Shown here: piece after piece, positions 10,764 to 18,230 of the stretch
How the letters are laid out: each line of letters begins with the position of its first letter
How positions within the stretch are numbered: the stretch's first letter is position 1
NCBI GenBank assembly: GCA_035476575.1
Contig: DATILL010000134.1
Span: forward strand, 1 to 63,973
Reading direction: 5' to 3'
Source: DATILL01 sp035476575
GTDB lineage: Bacteria; Actinomycetota; Actinomycetes; Mycobacteriales; JACQDL01
DNA: 63,973 nucleotides
Notes under the pieces: generated by a model
Databases searched by the model: none
The model's input: the letters and a program-made list of their open reading frames with translations, nothing else
Told to the model about the DNA's origin: nothing
Position numbers and translations under genes: made by a program

Positions 10764-10975
10764 CACGCCTGGTCATTCTCGTCCAGGGCACGGTCAACGT
10801 CATCGTCTGACACGTCTTCGACCTTGAGGTGGCCTAGTACTCTGGCCATTCTGAGATCAGCCTTGACGCTGGCACGATGTAGCTTGTACAGCGTGTCGCC
10901 GTAGCCGCCCTCCACCTCTGCCAGTCGGGCCTCTAGCGCGACGATCCGGCGCTCCAAGGTCTGTAGTGATGCCAT
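10739..10975 (-). CDS. Small coiled-coil protein
   Basis: This 78-residue acidic protein begins MASLQTLERRIVALEARL, a clear heptad pattern predicting a coiled coil over about residues 3-25, and ends in an Asp-rich segment (VSDDDVDRALDEND). No family is recognised. It is a lone minus-strand gene convergent with the DUF3291 gene, and its end overlaps that gene by 25 bases. Coding potential is moderate, supported by the amphipathic pattern and a plausible ATG start. Confidence 0.5.
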   Translation of the reverse strand: MASLQTLERRIVALEARLAEVEGGYGDTLYKLHRASVKADLRMARVLGHLKVEDVSDDDVDRALDENDQACQPIAALG

Positions 10976-11152
10976 GTCGCGGCATACTAGCCCCTGAGGG
11001 GCCTACCAACCATCTCGACGGACACGGGCTCTGGGTGCCGTCAACGACCCGGGCGACGGCTCCCGACCGTGACGCGGCACCCCGGTCAGTTGGCGAAGGC
11101 AGGAAACGCCTCGGCGTGGCAGGCGGCCAGGGGTGAACCAGGCTGGCATGTT

Positions 11153-11761
11153 ATGCGCGTGACCACCTACGCCGAGACGGTTCGGCAGCTTCGCCCCGTG
11201 ATCATCCCCCTCTTCGAGGCGCTCGAAGACGGTCTCAGCGCGGCGACGAGAGACCATGCGGCGAAGCTGATCCGCCGTCCCGACGACCCCCACTACTTCG
11301 GTCACACGGTGCGCCGGATGGCGATCGAGAGCCTGCGCGGCCTCGGGCTCCAGGCCGAGAGGGACTCCGGCCGACCAGCCCTCGCCATGTCAGGGATCAT
11401 GCTGTTCTTTCGGGGCATGGCTGTGCGGGTGCTCCGGCCGGACGTCAACCGGCACGGCCGGGTGGAGATCCCGATCCCCGGCCTGTCCCGCCCGCGCCAG
11501 CGGTTCTGGCGGCAGGACACCGAGGCCATCCCAGGAGTCGGCACGACCGACAACCTGCTGCTCCTCTGGACCGACGACGCTGGCATCCTCGTCGAGCCGC
11601 TCACCCTCGTGCGACCCCTGGGCGGCGACCACCGCCGGCGTAACCTCCGGGTCGACTGGATCGGCCACCTCGACCGCGGCATGGCCTCCCTCCGAGAGGA
11701 GGATCTGGACGAGCTGAGACCGTACGTCGACTACCGGCAGCTCGGCGTCGAGGGAGCCTGA
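11153..11761 (+). CDS. Hypothetical protein coupled to an XRE-ImmA peptidase
   Basis: The preferred start is ATG 11153, giving 202 residues beginning MRVTTYAETVRQLRP; an in-frame upstream extension to 11069 has poorer composition. No family is recognised. The protein is soluble, with a central segment MSGIMLFFRGMAVRVLRP and a repeated Arg/Pro-rich stretch. Its stop shares a base with the start of the downstream XRE-ImmA gene (TGATG at 11759-11763), so the two are translationally coupled. This arrangement suggests a toxin-antitoxin-like or stress module in which this protein is the partner or substrate of the peptidase; that is inference. Confidence 0.65.
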   Translation: MRVTTYAETVRQLRPVIIPLFEALEDGLSAATRDHAAKLIRRPDDPHYFGHTVRRMAIESLRGLGLQAERDSGRPALAMSGIMLFFRGMAVRVLRPDVNRHGRVEIPIPGLSRPRQRFWRQDTEAIPGVGTTDNLLLLWTDDAGILVEPLTLVRPLGGDHRRRNLRVDWIGHLDRGMASLREEDLDELRPYVDYRQLGVEGA

Positions 11762-12867
11762 TGATCTACGGAGAGCGGGTCCGGCAGGTGCGCGAGATGC
11801 ACCGGCTGACCCAGGCGGCGCTCGCCGAGCAGGTACCGGCCCTCACCCAGTCGCGGCTGTCCCGGATCGAGTCCGACCGCGCCACCCCGGACGACGAGGC
11901 GACCGCGTTGCTGGCCCTGGCCTCGGGCGTCACCACCGACTTCTTCGGCCGCCCACCCGTCCCCGGCCTGCTGGCCCACTCGCCGCACCTGCGCGCCCGC
12001 AGCCGGCTCACCGAGGCCGCCAAGTCGGCCGCGATGCAGTGGGCCCGGCTCGTCGACGAGTGCTACCAGCGTCTCCGGCAGCAGGCGACCGCGCTCCCGG
12101 TCCGGATCACCCCGATGCCCGGCGCAGGGCCCACCGAGGCGGCCCGGGCGGTACGGCGGCAGCTCGGCTTCAGCGCTGACGAGCCGTTGGCCTACCTCGT
12201 CCTGGCGGTGGAGCGGCTCGGCGTCACCGTCCTCGGGCTGCCCTGCGTGATCGACGGCCTCGACGCCTTCTGCGCCTGGCGCGGCGACGAGCCGGTGATC
12301 GCCCTGCTCGGCGGCGCCCCGGGCGACCGGCACCGGTTCAACGTCGCGCATGAGTTCGGCCACCTCGTGCTCCACCAGCCCCGGCAGACCGGCCGCACCA
12401 CTGAGGCGGAGGCCGACGCCTTTGCCGCCGAGCTTCTCACGCCGCTGGACGCCATCGCCCGCGCCATGCCGCGTCGCCCCACGCTGAGCAGCCTGGCCAT
12501 GCTCAAGACCACCTGGGGGGTGTCAATCAAGAGCCTGGTGCGCCGGGCCCGCGAGCTCGGCTTGGTCGACCACGAGGGCGCGATCAGCCTCTACAAGCAG
12601 ATCAGCGCCCGCGGCTGGAACCGGAACGAGCCTGGCCACGTGGCCCACGAGAAGCCCCGTGCCTTCCGCAAGCTCGCCGAGATCGCCTACGGCGCCGGCC
12701 CCAACGTGCCGCGGTTCGCCGCGGACGCCGGCTGGTCCGAGGAGCTGGCTCACGCCGTGCTGGCCCAGCACGCCACACCGGACGAGCTGCCGCACCGCGT
12801 CCGCGGCCACGAGACCGGCAACGTGGTGGCGCTGCGCGCTCCGGCCGCCCGCCCCCTCAGGTGGTGA
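11761..12867 (+). CDS. XRE helix-turn-helix/ImmA-IrrE metallopeptidase fusion
   Basis: The 368-residue protein begins with an XRE-type DNA-binding domain (about 1-60, VRQVREMHRLTQAALAEQVP). A COG2856/DUF955 zinc peptidase domain follows, with HEFGHLVLH (HExxH) near residue 197. ImmA/IrrE enzymes cleave cognate repressors or regulate stress genes, for example ICE derepression in Bacillus and the Deinococcus DdrO response. Here regulator and protease are in one chain, as in many actinobacterial proteins. It is coupled to the upstream hypothetical gene by a 1-base overlap. A 17-bp palindrome covers its stop codon. Confidence 0.88.
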   Translation: MIYGERVRQVREMHRLTQAALAEQVPALTQSRLSRIESDRATPDDEATALLALASGVTTDFFGRPPVPGLLAHSPHLRARSRLTEAAKSAAMQWARLVDECYQRLRQQATALPVRITPMPGAGPTEAARAVRRQLGFSADEPLAYLVLAVERLGVTVLGLPCVIDGLDAFCAWRGDEPVIALLGGAPGDRHRFNVAHEFGHLVLHQPRQTGRTTEAEADAFAAELLTPLDAIARAMPRRPTLSSLAMLKTTWGVSIKSLVRRARELGLVDHEGAISLYKQISARGWNRNEPGHVAHEKPRAFRKLAEIAYGAGPNVPRFAADAGWSEELAHAVLAQHATPDELPHRVRGHETGNVVALRAPAARPLRW

Positions 12868-12874
12868 CCACCTG
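12858..12874. terminator. 17-bp palindrome over the XRE-ImmA stop codon
   Basis: CAGGTGGT and ACCACCTG face each other around a single G, spanning the TGA stop of the peptidase gene. It could act as a weak hairpin terminator or as an operator for the XRE domain. It also contains the GGTGACC core of the dispersed repeat, which may be coincidence. Confidence 0.35.
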
Positions 12875-12898
12875 GCACCGACACTAGGCTCACCCAGC

Positions 12899-13462
12899 GT
12901 GAGCTCACCCGGCGTGACGACAGCTCGGACCTGCCGCCGTACGGCGACGTGGGCGGCACTGACCCTGGTGGCACCGGCTGTCGTCGGCCTGCCGGGCTGC
13001 AGCCCGGCCGACCAGCGGCCCACCCTTACCGGCCCGACGACCGCCGGTCACGCCCCGCCGGCCAGGATTGCCCCGCCGGTGACCCGTGACGGCCCCTGCC
13101 CGTACCTCAGCCGGGACTTCGCTATGCAGACCGTCGGCCAGCACCTGACCCGGAGCACCGTCACCACCACCCGGCCGTACCCGGGCTGCACCCTCTACCG
13201 GCCGGACGACGGCAAGGCCATCGACATCCAGGTCACCGTGCTCGCCACCCCCGTCCAGGCGCAGCAGCAGGCGGTGACCATGTTCGGCGGTGCCGCCAAC
13301 CCGGTCACCGGCGTCGGCGACCGCGGCACCGTGGCCATCGTCCCGGACGGCGCCAAGCTGGCCGCCAGCAAGGGACGCACACTCATCCTGGTGTGGATCA
13401 ACCAGCAGAGCTCGCTGCAGGCCCGGGACATCGCCACCGCGGTGGTGGCCCGGATTCGCTGA
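12899..13462 (+). CDS. DUF2020-type lipoprotein
   Basis: A 187-residue lipoprotein: twin-arginine-like basic start (TCRRTATW), a hydrophobic stretch, and lipobox VGLPGC with Cys at about 33. The mature domain holds two further cysteines (GPCPYLSRDF and YPGCTLYRP) that could form a disulphide, and ends in a helix common to DUF2020 proteins. DUF2020 occurs mainly in mycobacteria and relatives; its function is unknown. The start could be GTG 12899 or GTG 12914; both keep the signal peptide and neither has a strong ribosome binding site. It precedes ppiA by 55 bases. Confidence 0.7.
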   Translation: MSSPGVTTARTCRRTATWAALTLVAPAVVGLPGCSPADQRPTLTGPTTAGHAPPARIAPPVTRDGPCPYLSRDFAMQTVGQHLTRSTVTTTRPYPGCTLYRPDDGKAIDIQVTVLATPVQAQQQAVTMFGGAANPVTGVGDRGTVAIVPDGAKLAASKGRTLILVWINQQSSLQARDIATAVVARIR

Positions 13463-13517
13463 CGCCGATCGTGAGAGGATGACTAGAGTTCTCCGCCCAT
13501 TAGCGATAGGAGCCTGA

Positions 13518-14042
13518 GTGGCCAGCGAACAGCTCGCGATCCTGCACACCAACCAGGGCGACATCCGGCTGAAGCTGTTCTCCGATCATGCGCCGAAGAC
13601 CGTGCGCAACTTCGTGGAGCTGGCCGAGGGCGGCCGGGAGTGGAAGGACCCACGGACAGGGCAGAAGACCACCGACCGGCTCTACGACGGCACGATCTTC
13701 CACCGCGTCATCAAGAACTTCATGATCCAGGGCGGCGACCCCGCGGGCACTGGCCGGGGCGGACCGGGCTACCAGTTCGCCGACGAGATCCACCCCGATC
13801 TGCAGTTTGACCGGCCGTACCTGCTGGCGATGGCCAACTCCGGCCCCGGCACCAACGGCTGCCAGTTCTTCGTGACCACCGGGCTGGCTGGCTGGCTGAA
13901 CGGCAAGCACACCATCTTCGGCGAGGTCGCCGACGCGGACAGCCGGATCGTGGTGGACACCATCGGCACCACCGACACCGGCCGCGGCGACCGCCCGCTG
14001 CGGGACATCGTCATCAGCTCGGTCACCATCGAGCGCAGCTAG
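13518..14042 (+). CDS. ppiA: Cyclophilin-type peptidyl-prolyl cis-trans isomerase
   Basis: Catalyses cis-trans isomerisation of prolyl bonds during protein folding. The 174-residue protein is a single cyclophilin domain with the catalytic region FHRVIKNFMIQGGDP, the GTNGCQFFVTT segment and W in LAGWLNGKHTIFGEV. No signal peptide is seen, so it is cytoplasmic. The GTG start at 13518 is preceded by ATAGGAG. It occupies the position of ppiA (Rv0009) in M. tuberculosis and is followed 3 bases later by the rhomboid gene. Confidence 0.95.
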   Translation: MASEQLAILHTNQGDIRLKLFSDHAPKTVRNFVELAEGGREWKDPRTGQKTTDRLYDGTIFHRVIKNFMIQGGDPAGTGRGGPGYQFADEIHPDLQFDRPYLLAMANSGPGTNGCQFFVTTGLAGWLNGKHTIFGEVADADSRIVVDTIGTTDTGRGDRPLRDIVISSVTIERS

Positions 14043-14045
14043 GCC

Positions 14046-14924
14046 ATGAACGAGCAGCACCCCGAACCCGGGCTGGCGGAGCTGCCGCGCTGCTTCCGGC
14101 ACCCGGACCGGGAGACCGGAGCCCGCTGCAACCGCTGTGACCGGCCGATCTGCCCGGACTGCCTGCGCCCCGCGTCGGTCGGCTACTGGTGCCCCGAGTG
14201 TACGGCGGCGGCGAACGCTCGAATGCGCACCGCCAGGGCGCCGTACGGCGGCACGGCCGTGGGTGGCGCCCTGGTCACGACCGTGTTGGTCGCGCTCAAC
14301 GTCGCGGCGTATGTGCTGACGGCGTTCAGCAGCCCGGACGGCTTCCTGCACAACGACAGCTCGACCATCTTCGAACGGCTGGCGCTGTGGCCGCCCGCGA
14401 TCGGGGGCCGCCACGAGTACTGGCGGCTGGGCACCTCGATGTTCCTGCACATCGGGCCGTGGCACCTGCTGGTCAACATGCTGGCGCTGGGCATGGTCGG
14501 CGCGCAGTTGGAGCCGGTCTTCGGGCGGGGCCGCTACCTCGCGCTGTACCTGCTCGCGGGGCTGGGTGGCTCGGTGGCGGTCTACCTGTTCGGCTCCCCG
14601 TGCACCGTGACCGCGGGCGCGTCGGGCGCGCTGTTCGGCCTGTTCGGCGCGCTGCTCGTCGTGGTACGGCGGCTGCGGTACGACGCCCGGCCGATCCTGG
14701 CCGTGATCGTGATCATCCTGCTCATCACGTTCACCATCCCGAACATCAGCAAGCTGGGGCATGTCGGCGGGCTGGTCACCGGGGTGCTGGCCGCCGTAGT
14801 GATCGTCTACGCGCCGAAAGGCAACCGGGTGGTCACGCAGGGCGTCGGGCTTGGCCTGCTGGCCGCCCTGCTGATCGGTCTGGTGCTGCGGACCGGTCAG
14901 CCCATGTGCCTGATCGGAGGGTAG
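14046..14924 (+). CDS. Rhomboid intramembrane serine protease with N-terminal zinc ribbon
   Basis: The 292-residue protein has an N-terminal B-box-like zinc-binding module of about 45 residues (CNRCDRPICPDC, then YWCPEC) and a six-helix rhomboid domain. The catalytic serine is Ser193 in GASGALFG and the partner histidine is His239 in LGHVGGL; the HxxxN segment HIGPWHLLVN is also present. Rhomboids cleave transmembrane substrates within the membrane; the substrate here is unknown. It follows ppiA by 3 bases, as in many actinobacteria, and is convergent with crgA. Confidence 0.93.
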   Translation: MNEQHPEPGLAELPRCFRHPDRETGARCNRCDRPICPDCLRPASVGYWCPECTAAANARMRTARAPYGGTAVGGALVTTVLVALNVAAYVLTAFSSPDGFLHNDSSTIFERLALWPPAIGGRHEYWRLGTSMFLHIGPWHLLVNMLALGMVGAQLEPVFGRGRYLALYLLAGLGGSVAVYLFGSPCTVTAGASGALFGLFGALLVVVRRLRYDARPILAVIVIILLITFTIPNISKLGHVGGLVTGVLAAVVIVYAPKGNRVVTQGVGLGLLAALLIGLVLRTGQPMCLIGG

Positions 14925-15036
14925 GGCGGCTGACCGTATGACGGGACCAGTGTGGGGACAACGGAGCGCGGGACAACCCAGGGGGCCGACCAGCGCGGTC
15001 GGCCGTACGGTCCAACCCATAGTGCCACTCACCTGT

Positions 15037-15062
15037 GGTCTGTCCACACCTGTGGACAGACC
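15037..15062. terminator. 12-bp inverted repeat between convergent rhomboid and crgA
   Basis: Two 12-base arms at 15037-15048 and 15051-15062 are perfect reverse complements separated by CC. The location between two convergent genes fits a bidirectional terminator, but no T tract follows. Each arm contains CTGTCCACA, one base from the actinobacterial DnaA box TTGTCCACA, so a DnaA or other protein site is an alternative. Confidence 0.5.
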
Positions 15063-15128
15063 TGTTGATGAAATGACAGCGGTGTAATGCCACCCGGTCG
15101 GGGGATTGCCTCCGCCAGGTCGTTACCG

Positions 15129-15401
15129 TCAGCGCCAGCGGACCGCCATCCCGAGGCCCAGGATCAGCAGCCCGAAGCCGACGGCGAAGTTCCACCCGGC
15201 CAGGCTCTTCATGATCGGTACCTTGTCGCCAGCGAGATAGTTGGTCACGATATAGGCCAGCCCGAGGACCAAGACCACGCCGATCGCGGGAGGGTACCAG
15301 GCTGGGCTCGGGCCTTTCCTCCGGGACTGCGTCGTCGCGGGGGGCAGCACGTCGCTGGGTGGGGTGTAAACCGACTTCTTGCGGACACGGGACTTGGGCA
15401 C
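15129..15401 (-). CDS. crgA: Cell division protein CrgA
   Basis: CrgA is a small actinobacterial membrane protein that interacts with FtsZ, FtsQ, FtsI and CwsA and coordinates septum formation. The 90-residue product has a basic N-terminus (MPKSRVRKK, then VYTPP) and two membrane helices at about 38-54 and 70-86, ending in VRWR, the family pattern. Its place beside the DUF881 and pabA genes on the opposite strand matches M. tuberculosis Rv0011c. Confidence 0.95.
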   Translation of the reverse strand: MPKSRVRKKSVYTPPSDVLPPATTQSRRKGPSPAWYPPAIGVVLVLGLAYIVTNYLAGDKVPIMKSLAGWNFAVGFGLLILGLGMAVRWR

Positions 15402-15464
15402 GGTGGCACTCCTCGAACCTGTATGTCCGAGCTAGCGTAGACGCCGAACGAGGGATGGTGCGTA

Positions 15465-16223
15465 GTGGGCGGAGGACACGGCGACCGGGCCTGGGGTGGC
15501 CTGGTCCCCGTCGCCTGCCTGCTTGCCGGCATGCTGTTCAGCACCAGCGCGGAGACCGCCAAGGGCACCGACCTGCGCCCCGACCGCCGGCCCGACCTGG
15601 CCAGCCTGATCGCCGACACCGAGCGCAAGGTCGCCGGTTACAGCGACCGTGTCACCACGCTGGAGGACCAGATCGACACTCTTGAGATGGCCTCTGCCAA
15701 GGACGACCGCCGGGTCAGCGCAGAGCGGGCACGGGCGGGCGGTCTGGAGAGCCCGGTCGGCCTGCGGGCGGTGCACGGTCCCGGCCTGAGCGTCGTGCTC
15801 GACGACGCGCCGCGCCGCCCGGACGGCACCCTGACACCCAACGCGCGCAACGCCGACGACCTCGTCGTACACCAGCAGGACGTCCAAGCCGTGGTTAACG
15901 CGATGTGGGCCGGCGGCGCCGAGGCGATGACGATCCAGGACCAGCGGATCATCACCACCGGCGCGGTCAAGTGCGTCGGCAACACTCTCCTGCTGTACGG
16001 CCACGTGTACTCACCACCGTTCCGGATCGTCGCGATCGGCGACCCGGACCGGCTGCGCAGGGCGCTGGACAGGTCGGGCGGGGTCCAGGAGTATCGCCGG
16101 GCCGTCGCGTACTTCGGGCTCGGCTACCGGGTCTCCGGCGAGCGGGACACTACCCTCCCCGGGTACGACGGCCCCATCCGGCTCGGTTACGCTAAGTCGT
16201 TGCCCGACACTGCTAGCAATTGA
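15465..16223 (+). CDS. DUF881 family membrane-anchored protein
   Basis: The 252-residue protein has one N-terminal membrane segment (about 12-26), a short coiled coil (about 45-75) and a DUF881 domain (about 95-240) with the motif LRAVHGPGLSVVLDDAP. DUF881 proteins are widespread in Firmicutes and Actinobacteria, are extracytoplasmic, and are encoded near division genes; the biochemical role is unknown. The genomic slot is that of Rv0012. It lies just upstream of the sortase gene, with an 18-base gap. Confidence 0.88.
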   Translation: MGGGHGDRAWGGLVPVACLLAGMLFSTSAETAKGTDLRPDRRPDLASLIADTERKVAGYSDRVTTLEDQIDTLEMASAKDDRRVSAERARAGGLESPVGLRAVHGPGLSVVLDDAPRRPDGTLTPNARNADDLVVHQQDVQAVVNAMWAGGAEAMTIQDQRIITTGAVKCVGNTLLLYGHVYSPPFRIVAIGDPDRLRRALDRSGGVQEYRRAVAYFGLGYRVSGERDTTLPGYDGPIRLGYAKSLPDTASN

Positions 16224-16241
16224 CCACTGGAGACGAACACC

Positions 16242-17222
16242 GTGGCGGACGACAGGCTCGTCGAGCAGCTAGAGCGGTTCCGTGATCAGCAGCGGGCCGC
16301 TCGGGCCGCTCGGGTGGCGCGCTGGGCGGAGCCCGAGCGTGCGGAACCTGAGCGTGCGGGAGCCGAGCGTGACGGGGACAGGCCGGACGAGAGCGCGCTG
16401 TCCGGCCAGCCTGAGGAGCCCGAGGACCGCGGTGTCCGGCAGTCGGCCCGCCATGCCGCACCGGCAGCGCCTGGACAGTGGGGCGACCGGGTGCGGACCG
16501 GCGTCCGCGGAGTCGGCCAGACGCTGATCAGCCTGGGCGTGGTGATCCTGCTTCTCGTCGCGTATGAGCTGTGGATCACCGACCTGTTCAACCACCAGAA
16601 GCAGGGCCAGCTGCAGAACCAGCTCGCCCAGGAGTGGGGGCGGGGCGAGGACCCGACGATCGGCATGCCGGGCGAGCCGGGTGTCAAGGTACGCAAGATC
16701 CCGCTCGGCCAGGGCATCGCGCTGATCCGGGTTCCGGCCCTCGGCCTCGACTACGTCCGGGCCGTCGTCGAGGGCACTGACGAGGCATCGCTGGCGGAGG
16801 GGCCGGGCCACTACGTCCAGACGGCGCTGCCGGGCCAGGTCGGCAACTTCTCCATCGCCGGGCACCGGGTCGGCAAGGGCTCGCCGTTCCTCGACCTGGA
16901 CCGGCTCAAGGCCGGCGACGCAATCGTCATCGAGACCCGGCAGAACTTCTACATCTACCGGGTGCTCGGCGACCGGCGGACCGGCGACCCGACCGTGCCG
17001 GGCCGGGACGGCATCCCTGGTCAGGAGATCGTCAGCCCGTCCAACACCGAGGTGATCAGGCCGGTACCGGACCGTCCGGGGATGGCGCCGGTGCGCCGCT
17101 TCCTCACCCTGACCACCTGCCACCCCCGCTTCTCCGCCCGCCAGCGCATGATCATCCATGCCGAGCTAGCCGGGCCGGTGTGGCCGAAGTCGCGGGGCCT
17201 GCCGCCCGTGCTGAGGGGCTGA
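16242..17222 (+). CDS. Class E sortase
   Basis: Sortases attach secreted proteins to peptidoglycan or join pilins. This 326-residue protein has a charged cytoplasmic N-terminus (about 1-90), a membrane helix near 96-115 and a sortase fold. His in FSIAGHRVG (near 208), catalytic Cys in TLTTCHP (near 291) and Arg in RFSARQR form the active site. The short TTC-HP form and location next to pabA are typical of actinobacterial class E housekeeping sortases. GTG start at 16242. No sorting-signal substrate is encoded in this window. Confidence 0.92.
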   Translation: MADDRLVEQLERFRDQQRAARAARVARWAEPERAEPERAGAERDGDRPDESALSGQPEEPEDRGVRQSARHAAPAAPGQWGDRVRTGVRGVGQTLISLGVVILLLVAYELWITDLFNHQKQGQLQNQLAQEWGRGEDPTIGMPGEPGVKVRKIPLGQGIALIRVPALGLDYVRAVVEGTDEASLAEGPGHYVQTALPGQVGNFSIAGHRVGKGSPFLDLDRLKAGDAIVIETRQNFYIYRVLGDRRTGDPTVPGRDGIPGQEIVSPSNTEVIRPVPDRPGMAPVRRFLTLTTCHPRFSARQRMIIHAELAGPVWPKSRGLPPVLRG

Positions 17223-17227
17223 CGCAC

Positions 17228-17386
17228 GTGTACACCTGGCTGTGGCACAAGCTCCCGGGCGGCACGGTCGGAAAGATCGTGGGGGCGCTGGTCCTGTTCG
17301 CGCTCGTCGTCGCCGTGCTGTTCTTCGTGGTCTTCCCGTGGGTCGAACCGCGGCTGCCGTTCAACGACGTCACCGTCAACCAGTGA
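17228..17386 (+). CDS. Small single-pass membrane protein
   Basis: A 52-residue protein starting at GTG 17228, 5 bases after the sortase stop. It begins VYTWLWHKLPGGTVGK, has one membrane helix (about 18-38), and ends with a conserved-looking PRLPFNDVTVNQ tail that would be extracytoplasmic. Similar small proteins lie between the sortase and pabA genes in streptomycetes and relatives; I know of no function. Close spacing suggests cotranscription with the sortase. Confidence 0.75.
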   Translation: MYTWLWHKLPGGTVGKIVGALVLFALVVAVLFFVVFPWVEPRLPFNDVTVNQ

Positions 17387-17413
17387 CGCCGGGTAGCCAG
17401 TGACGCCGGGCCG

Positions 17414-18169
17414 ATGACCACGGTCCTGGTCGTCGACAACTACGACAGCTTCGTCTACAACCTGGTCCATTACCTCACCGAGCTGGGGGCGGACTGCCTG
17501 GTCCGGCGCAACGACGAGGTCGGGACGGACGCCCTGGCCGACGTCGACGGGGTGCTGGTCAGCCCTGGCCCGGGCACGCCCGAGCAGGCTGGCGTGAGCG
17601 TCGCGATGGTACGGGCCTGCGCGGCCGGCGGTCGGCCGCTGCTCGGCGTGTGCCTGGGTCATCAAGCGATCGCGGTGGCGTACGGCGGGGTGGTCCGGCG
17701 GTCGGCCGAGCCGTGGCACGGCCGGAGCAGTGCTGTCCACCACCGGGGCGACGGCGTGCTGGCCGGGATGCCCTGCCCGTTCGCGGCGGCCCGGTACCAC
17801 TCGCTAGTGGTTGAGCCGGGTGCGCTGCCGGCCGAGCTGGCGGTCACTGCCTGGACCGGGTCCGGTGTGGTGATGGGCCTGCGGCACCGTACGTTGCCGC
17901 TCGAGGGCGTGCAGTTCCACCCGGAGTCGGTGCTGTCCGAGGCTGGTCACCGGCTGCTGGCGAACTGGCTCAGGGTCTGCGGGCTGGCCGGCGCCGTTGA
18001 CCGTGCGCCGGAGCTCGATGCGCCGTACGACGACCTGCGGGTCGCCCTCCCGCCACCGGCACCTCGCCCGGCACCGCCAGCCGGGACACCCGGACACCCG
18101 GGACACCCCCATGTGGTCACCTATCGGGGTGCCGGCCCAACGAAAGGTCACCACAACGCCAAGAGGTGA
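17414..18169 (+). CDS. pabA: Aminodeoxychorismate/anthranilate synthase glutaminase subunit
   Basis: Class I glutamine amidotransferase that hydrolyses glutamine and passes ammonia to PabB or TrpE. The 251-residue protein shows the nucleophile Cys in LLGVCLGHQ (about residue 79) and the His-Glu pair in FHPESVL (about 165-170), so the triad is complete. The last 60 residues are Pro-rich, and the final codons run into the GGTSACC repeat array, meaning the repeats have extended the reading frame. The position equals Rv0013 (annotated trpG or pabA). Confidence 0.93.
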   Translation: MTTVLVVDNYDSFVYNLVHYLTELGADCLVRRNDEVGTDALADVDGVLVSPGPGTPEQAGVSVAMVRACAAGGRPLLGVCLGHQAIAVAYGGVVRRSAEPWHGRSSAVHHRGDGVLAGMPCPFAAARYHSLVVEPGALPAELAVTAWTGSGVVMGLRHRTLPLEGVQFHPESVLSEAGHRLLANWLRVCGLAGAVDRAPELDAPYDDLRVALPPPAPRPAPPAGTPGHPGHPHVVTYRGAGPTKGHHNAKR

Positions 18170-18226
18170 CCACACGGGCGGCGGGCCCAACGACAGGTGA
18201 CCACAACGCCGAGAGGTGACCACACG
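18112..18226. repeat. GGTSACC repeat cluster between pabA and pknB
   Basis: Five cores occur at 18112-18121, 18146-18155, 18165-18174, 18196-18205 and 18215-18224. Two of the intervals repeat almost exactly: GGTGACCACAACGCCGAG and its neighbours recur with a period of about 50 bases (18146 to 18196). The cluster covers the end of pabA and the space before the convergent pknB. See the related clusters near 43.3 and 63.2 kb. Confidence 0.75.
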
Positions 18227-18230
18227 CGGG

